Below are positions 24,151-31,442 of a stretch of DNA of 48,861 nt, in pieces (the first letter of the stretch is position 1; each line of letters begins with the position of its first letter). The notes under the pieces were generated by a model. It did not search any database. It saw only the letters and a list, made by a program, of their open reading frames with translations, and was not told the DNA's origin. This DNA comes from Candidatus Helarchaeota archaeon. GTDB taxonomy: Archaea; Asgardarchaeota; Lokiarchaeia; Helarchaeales; HEL-GB-A. A program made the translations under genes and the position numbers. The stretch lies in contig JABXJU010000005.1 of assembly GCA_013375405.1 (NCBI GenBank), forward strand, positions 1 to 48,861, read 5' to 3'.

Positions 24151-24963
24151 TTAGAGACCCTCCGTAATTCTTCTGCCCGTAATTTTTAGGAAAACTTCTT
24201 CCAGATTTTTAGAGTCATACTTTTCCATCAATTCTTTGGGAGTTCCGAGTGCAATTAGCTGGCCATAGTCAATGATACCCACACGATCCGACAGAGTTTC
24301 CGCTTCTTCGATGTAATGTGTTGTCAGAATAACTGTTTTATTTTGATTTTTGAGCGATCCTATAAATTCCCACGTTGCCCGACGGGCCCGAGGATCCATA
24401 CCTACGGTAGGTTCATCAAGGAATGCAATTTCTGGCTCACCAATTAAAGCGATTATCAGGTTTAATTTACGAAGCATTCCTCCACTATACCCTTTTGCTT
24501 TCCTTTTACTGGCTTCTGTTAAACTCATCGCGTCTAAGAGTTGATCAATTCGTTCTTTTAATTTCTTCTTAGGAATGGTATGTAGATTTCCAAAGAGCTC
24601 AATATTTTCTCTACCACTAAGGTATTTAAAAACAGCAGCTTCCTGTGGACATACTCCGATCAATGCTTTGATCTCATTGAGATTCTTTTTTACGTCATAT
24701 CCCCCGACTATCGCAGTTCCTTTTGTAGGTTTTATTAATCCACAAAGAATATTGATTGTTGTGGTCTTACCAGCGCCGTTAGGACCTAAGAGACTGAATA
24801 ATTCGCCTTTCTTTATTTCAAGGTTCAATCCATCAACGGCGGTAACATCCTCAAATTGCTTTACTAAATTTTCGATGATTATTGCATGCTCATTATCCGG
24901 ATCGAAAATATCTTCAGGATTCTTGGAACTATTTTGATTATTTGCGTTTATTTTTGCTGACAT
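24151..24963 (-). CDS. ABC-2 transporter ATP-binding protein
   Basis: This 270-residue ABC ATPase shows Walker A in LGPNGAGKTTTINIL, the Q-loop in IGVCPQEAAVF, the signature YSGGMLRKLNLI (a Tyr and Met variant of LSGGM), Walker B in IAFLDEPTVGMD and the switch His in ILTTHYIEEAE. The first 25 residues are an Asn- and Ser-rich extension before the domain (SAKINANNQNSSKN). It pairs with the permease that starts one base after its stop. It energises export across the membrane. Confidence 0.93.
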   Translation of the reverse strand: MSAKINANNQNSSKNPEDIFDPDNEHAIIIENLVKQFEDVTAVDGLNLEIKKGELFSLLGPNGAGKTTTINILCGLIKPTKGTAIVGGYDVKKNLNEIKALIGVCPQEAAVFKYLSGRENIELFGNLHTIPKKKLKERIDQLLDAMSLTEASKRKAKGYSGGMLRKLNLIIALIGEPEIAFLDEPTVGMDPRARRATWEFIGSLKNQNKTVILTTHYIEEAETLSDRVGIIDYGQLIALGTPKELMEKYDSKNLEEVFLKITGRRITEGL

Positions 24964-25270
24964 TTTTTATTAACATCCAAATTTTTTCAATTTTTCTTTT
25001 TTTTTATTATATTTGATCACCGAGAGGTGTTTTCTAATTATAATTATTATAAATGTCTTATAATTTTATGTGAGGCATTGGGGTGTGAAAAAGGAAAAAA
25101 TTAATGCAGATCTTGGGTAGTACATCACTCATTAGGATGATAAATAAGACAAAAATTGGTAAATTTATCTCCCATTTGGGTGAAAAACTGGATCTTTTGA
25201 AAAAATTAAATTTAAATTTTTATTTTGAAATTCTCTTGTTAATGTTCATGTGGGTCTGAACAGACCAAAA
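24964..25270. other. Intergenic region
   Basis: This AT-rich gap holds a possible promoter for the ABC operon near 24980-25020 (minus strand, T-rich). It also holds a 41-codon frame on the plus strand (25104-25229, preceded by AAGGA) that I cannot support as a gene, and a perfect inverted repeat GGTCTG-AA-CAGACC at 25254-25267, three bases past the regulator stop. Archaeal terminators do not need hairpins, so the palindrome may be a protein site or chance. Confidence 0.4.
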
Positions 25271-26221
25271 TTAATTTGAATTAGCATTTATTTCTTTAAT
25301 TTTCGCCTCTAGGTACTTGTCTTGCCATGTCGGATAATTTGCGCCTCTGAGTAAAATGGTGGCAGTGACGGATTCGAATTTCTCTGACTTTATGGAACTT
25401 TCTATCCTTTGCAGTTCTTTCATTGTATTAGTCCAAAAACACACGAGCATTAAATTCGGCAGGTTACTGAAGACCCAGGAGAAGGCTAGATTTTGACCGT
25501 ATTGCTTGCGTAGGGTTCTCATCAGGTTCATCTTATCGAGATTTAAATGAGGATTTAGCTTCAGTATGAAAATCGACAATATGTCATTGGATTTATCTGG
25601 ATACCAGTCAATGGAAAAATGGACTAGGTTCTTCTCTATCAATCGGGTCAAACGCCTTTTTACGGTCTTAGTAGAAGCCCTAACCTCCTGTGCCACCTCG
25701 GTAATAAGCTTTCTGGAATTATCCTTTAACGAATTTACTATTAAAAAATCCAAATTCGATAGCCCCCTATCCCCTGATCCTCCCGTCTCCTCAATTGCGG
25801 GACCTGCCCCATCGGGAAGTTCTGGAATTAAACCTATATTGGGTTTATCCACTTCGCCCACTTGCTTCACAAATGAAACAAGGGACTCTAATTCATTAAT
25901 ACTACGAATACGAGCGTGGAGATAAATTAAATTGCTGCTTGCTTGGGTGACATTATAAATACATTCATGGTTACCGAGGTTTGGGAGTATCTCCTCCACA
26001 TCTATAGCGTTTGAAGTCCCAAACATTACCATACTCGTAAAACTGTGAACTAAGCCGCTAAATTGGGTGAAAAATCTCTCGATGACGCCCAATTTGACCA
26101 AGTTTTTTATGCGTTTATGGATGGAATTGACTGACATATTGAACTTTTCGGCGAGTTGTCGATACGGTACTCTCGAATTCATGATTAAACTTATACAGAT
26201 TGCAAAATCAATACCATCCAT
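25271..26221 (-). CDS. Double-HTH Lrp/AsnC-like transcription regulator
   Basis: This protein of about 316 residues contains two AsnC-type winged HTH domains. The first spans residues 1-55 (DGIDFAICISLIMNSRVPYRQLAEKF and NSIHKRIKNLVKLGVIE), and the second about residues 170-225 (GLSNLDFLIVNSLKDNSRKL and TKTVKRRLTRLIEKNLV). Each is followed by a ligand- or partner-binding alpha/beta region. ATG 26221 gives the usual family start; TTG 26245 is an alternative. It is divergent from the 7-TM/longin-like pair and may control it. Duplicated Lrp-type regulators occur in archaea. The effector is unknown. Confidence 0.82.
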   Translation of the reverse strand: MDGIDFAICISLIMNSRVPYRQLAEKFNMSVNSIHKRIKNLVKLGVIERFFTQFSGLVHSFTSMVMFGTSNAIDVEEILPNLGNHECIYNVTQASSNLIYLHARIRSINELESLVSFVKQVGEVDKPNIGLIPELPDGAGPAIEETGGSGDRGLSNLDFLIVNSLKDNSRKLITEVAQEVRASTKTVKRRLTRLIEKNLVHFSIDWYPDKSNDILSIFILKLNPHLNLDKMNLMRTLRKQYGQNLAFSWVFSNLPNLMLVCFWTNTMKELQRIESSIKSEKFESVTATILLRGANYPTWQDKYLEAKIKEINANSN

Positions 26222-26496
26222 TCTAAACCCAAGTAAATCGATCAATTCGGAAGATTTAAGATTGTCATTTTAATAAATTTCATTTTCTTTTAATTTAATA
26301 TATTGATATTATTTTCTTAAAAAATAGGTTTCCAAGAAAAAAAAGTAGGTATTTGAATTAAATCTCTAAAATTGATGATATGGATAAATTATTATAGTTT
26401 TTAATTTAGTAACATCTACCTATCGCGGGATAATCTCAAATTTTATCCTACCAAATGTAGGTTGCGCTCGAAAAAAATCGATTTAGGGAAAGACTC

Positions 26497-27600
26497 ATGA
26501 ATTTAGGTGATCTCAATAGTAATCTAACAGAGATTTCAAATGGAATAAATTATGTTATTGGCCTTCTTCTTTTTCAAGTAGGACTATTATTCTTGAAGCA
26601 GTGGTTTGTTGAACGAAAAAAACACTTAAAAAATGCGACTATTTTAGGGTATGGGCTCTATTTCATATTCTTTTCTTTGGGAATGTTTATGCTTTTTTTT
26701 ATTACGTCCCACCCACCTATTCCGACATATAATATTTATTTTATTTTCTCAATTGTTCTAAGAGGCATTGGCGTCATTTGTTTAACAATTGTTTTGGAAT
26801 TAAAACTTCAAAAAATCCTGAAAACTAGATATCTTATTACACTCACTTTGACAGTTATTTTATCCGTGACTCCATTTATTTTAAATTTCTCCTTGTTTTA
26901 TCATGTAGAAGAATTGATCAATGCAATTCTCCTCATACTTCCAATGTTTTTTATCTTTTATTTTATAAAAAATACGCATGGTGCAATTAGACGAAAATTA
27001 AGTATTTCTCTCTTAGGATTTATTTTGTTTGGTCTTATCATTAATTTTTCTACACTTAGAGTATTAGGATTAATCGAAACCTCTTTCTTATATCCCGCTT
27101 TTATTTTATTTCCCATTAAACTTTTAACCATAGTTGGAATTTCGCTCATATTTTATGGATTTTATGGCTATAGCTTCTTTCTGGAATCGCAATGGAAGGA
27201 GAATTTGTTAGAACTACACATAATCGATAAAGAAAGAACTAAATGTGTGTATCACAAATACTTTTCAGAAGAGAGATTAGAACATGGCGAGCTATTTGCC
27301 GGAGGACTTACAGGAATTGAAAAGCTCGTTAAAGAATTCACTGATTCCCAAGAGGAAATTGATGTTATCACCCTTGAAAACAAATTAATTTTGTTATCAC
27401 ACGGAACAAAAATCATATCAGCCCTGATCGTTAAAAAAAATCTCCAAAATATGCGATTTATTTTAAAAACAATTACTTCTAGATTTGAGTTTTTCTTCTG
27501 GGATTATTTAAAATTTTATGAGACTTATGAATCTGTGCTTGCTCGCTCCGAAATATTCAAGCCAATGGAGATGTTCATCCACGATTTAGTAAAATTTTAA
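26497..27600 (+). CDS. 7-TM membrane protein with C-terminal longin-like domain
   Basis: Seven hydrophobic helices fill residues about 15-235. They are followed by a cytoplasmic domain of about 130 residues with the order VYHKYFSEERLEHGELFAGGLTGIEKL, IDVITLENKLILLSHGTKIISALIV and LKTITSRFEFFFWDYLK. That order of strands and helices is the one seen in roadblock/longin domains, which in Asgard archaea bind small GTPases. The next gene encodes the same architecture. I infer a receptor-like sensor with a GTPase-linked output. No kinase motif is present. It may be regulated by the divergent Lrp-like gene. The longin call is by pattern and needs a structure comparison. Confidence 0.75.
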   Translation: MNLGDLNSNLTEISNGINYVIGLLLFQVGLLFLKQWFVERKKHLKNATILGYGLYFIFFSLGMFMLFFITSHPPIPTYNIYFIFSIVLRGIGVICLTIVLELKLQKILKTRYLITLTLTVILSVTPFILNFSLFYHVEELINAILLILPMFFIFYFIKNTHGAIRRKLSISLLGFILFGLIINFSTLRVLGLIETSFLYPAFILFPIKLLTIVGISLIFYGFYGYSFFLESQWKENLLELHIIDKERTKCVYHKYFSEERLEHGELFAGGLTGIEKLVKEFTDSQEEIDVITLENKLILLSHGTKIISALIVKKNLQNMRFILKTITSRFEFFFWDYLKFYETYESVLARSEIFKPMEMFIHDLVKF

Positions 27601-27612
27601 TTGTGACGAAGT

Positions 27613-28683
27613 ATGGTAGATTATTTTGTAGTTGGACCATATCGGGAAATATTATTAACGTTGGAGTTAGTAATTATATTCATCACTCTGGAAATTTCCA
27701 TATACTTTTATAATAAATATTTATACAATAGAAAAAATTCGATTCCTTCCGTTGTCGAATTAGATTGGGGAATTCTTTTTGGAGCTTTTTCAATAACCTC
27801 TGCTGCTTATCTTTATGCTGATTTTTTCGCTAGTTATCGCGACTTATTCATTGTTATCGGTTATTTTATGTTAGGATTTGGTGCTTTTCTTTTTTTCTAT
27901 CATATCGAGTCTTCAAAAACCAAAAAACCAAAATTTATTTTCACTCCCCTCTTTGGTTGTATTCCTATAATATTAGTTGTTTTATTTCTAATAGCTCCCT
28001 CGATCATGCAATCAGTGGCAATGCCAATCATTCTTCTTGCTTACGTCGTACTGATCGCTTATTTTTTAATGATTGTTAAACGGATATGGTCCGTATATAA
28101 ACTATATTCCATAGGATTTCTTTTTGGGATTGTTCTTTGGTTTATAGGATTTATGTGTACCTCTGATTTGGCAATTACTCTTTTGCAAGGTTTCCATGTT
28201 AGAGTTATAGGCGACATTGCAATAATAAGTGGAATGGGTCTCATAGGGTTTTTCTTAAATAGCATTCCTTCTTTGGCCGAAATTGGGTGGCAAAAAAAGA
28301 TCAAATATGTTATTTTGACGGCGCATAGTGGTGTGTGTTTATACCACGAAAATTTTCAAGAAAAACAACCAATACGTGAAGTGTTACTAGCTGGGGCTCT
28401 AGCTGGACTTAATATATTTGTTGGCACTGTCATGAAAGGAAATGAAAAATTGCGAGTAATTTCCAAAGGACATGATATCTTTTTGCTGCATGAAGGAAAC
28501 TATATTACTGGCATTTTAGTTGTTGAACAAGAATTAGAAATTTTAAAATATCTTCTAGATAAGTTGGTTACTCAATTTGAAGACTTCTATCAAAATATCT
28601 TGAGCAACTGGAAAAGGGATATTGAAGTATTTAAACCAACGGAACATCTCATCAACTCCATCTTTTCCATTCGAAAAATCTAG
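27613..28683 (+). CDS. 7-TM membrane protein with C-terminal longin-like domain
   Basis: This 356-residue protein lies 12 bases after its paralogue and has the same plan: seven helices to about residue 228, then KIKYVILTAHSGVCLYHENF, REVLLAGALAGLNIFVG, ISKGHDIFLLHEGNYITGILVV and YLLDKLVTQFEDFYQ. The two C-terminal domains align along their length, including the LAG-LAGL and ILLSHG/FLLHEG segments and the late FKP(M/T)E. Longin or roadblock pairs often dimerise, so these two proteins may form a heterodimer at the membrane. The ligand and partner GTPase are unknown. Confidence 0.75.
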   Translation: MVDYFVVGPYREILLTLELVIIFITLEISIYFYNKYLYNRKNSIPSVVELDWGILFGAFSITSAAYLYADFFASYRDLFIVIGYFMLGFGAFLFFYHIESSKTKKPKFIFTPLFGCIPIILVVLFLIAPSIMQSVAMPIILLAYVVLIAYFLMIVKRIWSVYKLYSIGFLFGIVLWFIGFMCTSDLAITLLQGFHVRVIGDIAIISGMGLIGFFLNSIPSLAEIGWQKKIKYVILTAHSGVCLYHENFQEKQPIREVLLAGALAGLNIFVGTVMKGNEKLRVISKGHDIFLLHEGNYITGILVVEQELEILKYLLDKLVTQFEDFYQNILSNWKRDIEVFKPTEHLINSIFSIRKI

Positions 28684-28893
28684 ACCAAATTTAAATGAAG
28701 TTCTTATCTTAAAATCCATAGAAAATCAAATTTCAGTCCCAATACATGAAAAAGAAAGTTATCACGCACCCCTATAAAATTTAAATGGAACGTGCTCTTT
28801 TTTCCTTCTTTTCACTTTCTTTAAATCCAAACTTTTTATTAATCCTATTGAAGTATTTAGTTTAAGAATTTCATTCGAAATGGTGTGTTTTTT

Positions 28894-30516
28894 ATGAGTT
28901 TTTTACGTAAAAACAAATATTTCCTCGTTTGTTGTATTCTAGTCGCTTGCTTAGTGTTTCTGAGCGTCTATGAACCCAGGAGTAAGATCCCCACCCCCGA
29001 ATATCCCACGATCACGACTACCGGCGGAACTTATGATCTGAAAGAATATCCCTATATCTCAAATGAAATTATTGGAACATATAATTATTTTCGCGATATT
29101 TTATTCAGTCAAGGTGTCGATTCTTTTGAGAATATCGAGATTTATATTAGTGGTATCCCGATTGCCTTTGGACCTGGCAGTGATAGCGGGTTACGCTATG
29201 TTTTAGCTTTTCTAGCGTATGGGATGTCAGAGATGATCGCAACAACTCCTGGTTACCGGGACCCTGACTATTACCAAAAGACTAGTGATTGGGTACTACA
29301 GAAAATGGAATCTCCAAAGGTAATGGGATATTGGAACGTTTCAGGGCAGATGGCTTATGAAGGGAAATCGTATTATCAATATACCATAGATCACTATGGG
29401 GTACCCCTTGGGGATTACTATGGACTCAATTACACAAATATTATGTATCGTGGGCATTGGGCATTAATGCAAGCTATGTATCAATATCTTTTCAATGATC
29501 TAAAATACAATTCTACATTAACTCAACAATGTGATATGTTGTTTGATGAAATGACTAACACCTCCCATCTAACCCATACCACTCCTGGAGTCACATGTGA
29601 ACCCGTTCAGCTTTTCACCCAATGCAATTCTATCCAAAGCCTCGCCTTCAAGATTTATGATAATTGTTTGAATACATCTCCTACCAATTATTACTCTGCA
29701 GCCGACCGCTTTTTAGAATGGCAACTAGACAACATGACCAATTCTGATGGGCTCTTTGTGAATGGGATCAATGTTACGAAGTTTCTTGCTGGAAATCCAA
29801 ATCATGTACATGATTATGATTCAGGTTATACGAATGCTTGGACAATCGCGTTCATCAATGCGTATAACCAGAGCGCTGCACAAAAACTTTATCCGAAGTA
29901 CAAATCCGTATATGTAAAAAATAATACTTATCCTGGCATTATTGGTGACTTTGAATTCGTTTTAGAGGATGCTTACGCTGATCCTTTTTCATTCGATATA
30001 ATGGAGTTTGCTTGGTCAATTGTAGCGAATGGTTTTGGAATGCTCTGTGCTAAAGAGATGGGTGATATAGAATCCCTCAATAAAATTATGAAATGGATTG
30101 AAATGATCTTCCCGCCTAAATGGGATGGTAACAATTTTTATTATCCCACTCCTATCTTTGAAGGCCTGCAATTTGTTTCGAATATGATAATGTTTTGGGG
30201 CATGCAACAAGATTGGGTTACGCTAGGAAACTTTACGCAACGCAGGTCCCCTTCCTTCTGGAACCAAACTTATATCGTAGATGTTTCTGACATTGAGAAT
30301 ATCTTCATTAATCAAGCGTTTTATGATGAGAGCAATAGTGCATTCCTATTAACTTGTAGTGCCGCTGTCCCAGGAACTATTAAGCTAACGAATGCGGAAA
30401 ATGGGGTCGTCTTTTCGGCTCAATCCTCAGGATTTGTCCCTCAATATGATTTAGAAAATATAACTATTTCAATTAATGACCCAGGGAGCTACAATTTCGT
30501 TATCCAATTTCCATGA
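28894..30516 (+). CDS. Linalool dehydratase/isomerase-like secreted protein
   Basis: This 540-residue protein has an N-terminal signal or anchor helix (residues about 8-25, YFLVCCILVACLVFLSV), so it acts outside the membrane. The next 430 residues are an all-helical barrel with family marks of linalool dehydratase/isomerase: LRYVLAFLAYGMSEMI, YRGHWALMQAMYQYLF, and Cys235 and Cys244 in CEPVQLFTQCN. The spacing of nine matches the catalytic cysteines (171 and 180) of the Castellaniella enzyme as I remember it. About 80 further residues form a beta-rich tail. It is followed after ten bases by an ECF-S-like membrane protein. Its substrate, possibly an isoprenoid or allylic alcohol, is unknown. 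Confidence 0.72.
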   Translation: MSFLRKNKYFLVCCILVACLVFLSVYEPRSKIPTPEYPTITTTGGTYDLKEYPYISNEIIGTYNYFRDILFSQGVDSFENIEIYISGIPIAFGPGSDSGLRYVLAFLAYGMSEMIATTPGYRDPDYYQKTSDWVLQKMESPKVMGYWNVSGQMAYEGKSYYQYTIDHYGVPLGDYYGLNYTNIMYRGHWALMQAMYQYLFNDLKYNSTLTQQCDMLFDEMTNTSHLTHTTPGVTCEPVQLFTQCNSIQSLAFKIYDNCLNTSPTNYYSAADRFLEWQLDNMTNSDGLFVNGINVTKFLAGNPNHVHDYDSGYTNAWTIAFINAYNQSAAQKLYPKYKSVYVKNNTYPGIIGDFEFVLEDAYADPFSFDIMEFAWSIVANGFGMLCAKEMGDIESLNKIMKWIEMIFPPKWDGNNFYYPTPIFEGLQFVSNMIMFWGMQQDWVTLGNFTQRRSPSFWNQTYIVDVSDIENIFINQAFYDESNSAFLLTCSAAVPGTIKLTNAENGVVFSAQSSGFVPQYDLENITISINDPGSYNFVIQFP

Positions 30517-30526
30517 GGTGCAAAAA

Positions 30527-31393
30527 ATGGAAGAAAAGTTAAATGGAAAAAGCCGTTGGCAAATCGGAAAGGAGAGTTTAATTCCCCTATTGATTGGAAT
30601 TTTCGCTTATCTAGGTCTGGAAACTCTCCTAGTTATTTTAGGTCACCCCCATCAAATGTATATTGTCGTATATGTTGCCATATTCCCTGCCATTGCCATT
30701 CCCATGGTCATGGGCGCAAAATACGGCCCCATTGTTGGACTCCTCACTGGATTTGGAGGTAAACTCTTGGCAGATTTAATACTTTACGGTGGGGTGTGGA
30801 TTCTCTGGCCTATTGGATTTGGTCTAATGGGTTTCATCACCGGGCTAACCTACAACAATTATTATCTCGGCAAATATTCAAAAGGATCTAGCTTGTTTCG
30901 GTTGTCTTTATTAGCGCTTCTCGCTGCGGTAGTTGGAACATTAGTGCCAACAATGTTATCTATCTTTACAGAAGAACTAGGTCTCTTTCTCCCCCTCGTG
31001 TTTTATTTTCTGCCCCTCTTCTTCACTGCAATATTTAATGGCATGATTTTTACACCGATAATCGCTAGAGGCGCCGAATACATTGAAAGCAAGTACTCCT
31101 CCGCTGAACCTGGCGAAGCAGCCCCTTCATCTCCTTCAATCACAAACCAAATCGGTCTATTCATGGCTGCTTTTTGTTACCTCATGTCTTTTGGTTTATT
31201 AGTTTTGAATAATCTATCTTCATATGGAAGTCATGGAAGCTGTTGCATTGGAGTCCCTTTTGGGCATGAAGTCACGGGATCTTTATTATTAATCCTTGAA
31301 CTTGGAATGTACCTTTTCCTTGGAATCGGTATTACCCTCTCCCTAATAGTATTAGTACGTTGGCTTAATTCCTATAAAAAAAGAAGCCTGTAA
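30527..31393 (+). CDS. ECF transporter S component-like membrane protein
   Basis: This protein of about 288 residues starts at ATG 30527 (GAGGTG six bases upstream). Residues about 20-180 look like an ECF S-component: LGLETLLVIL, a conserved small-residue region, MGAKYGPIVGLLTGFGGKLLADL (the typical fold of substrate-binding vitamin transporters), then further helices. Three or so helices after residue 205 are additional. It overlaps no other gene and follows the dehydratase-like gene by ten bases. No ECF ATPase or T component lies nearby, so it would need a shared energising module. Uptake of a small hydrophobic or vitamin-like compound is an inference. Confidence 0.65.
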   Translation: MEEKLNGKSRWQIGKESLIPLLIGIFAYLGLETLLVILGHPHQMYIVVYVAIFPAIAIPMVMGAKYGPIVGLLTGFGGKLLADLILYGGVWILWPIGFGLMGFITGLTYNNYYLGKYSKGSSLFRLSLLALLAAVVGTLVPTMLSIFTEELGLFLPLVFYFLPLFFTAIFNGMIFTPIIARGAEYIESKYSSAEPGEAAPSSPSITNQIGLFMAAFCYLMSFGLLVLNNLSSYGSHGSCCIGVPFGHEVTGSLLLILELGMYLFLGIGITLSLIVLVRWLNSYKKRSL

Positions 31394-31442
31394 ATTTAAA
31401 TGCCTATTTTACATTTACATTAGATAGTTGGGATGATAAGAG

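Noticed and set aside
25104..25229. 41-codon plus-strand frame with AAGGA upstream
   Set aside because: Low-complexity Lys/Leu/Phe ending and no homologue-like pattern.
25254..25267. Palindrome GGTCTG-AA-CAGACC as a hairpin terminator
   Set aside because: Its loop is only two bases and archaeal termination uses T runs. It is noted as a possible protein site only.
26428..26448. Inverted repeat GGATAA-N9-TTATCC before the 7-TM/longin gene
   Set aside because: Short AT-rich arms; the chance level is high and there is no TATA box in a fitting position.
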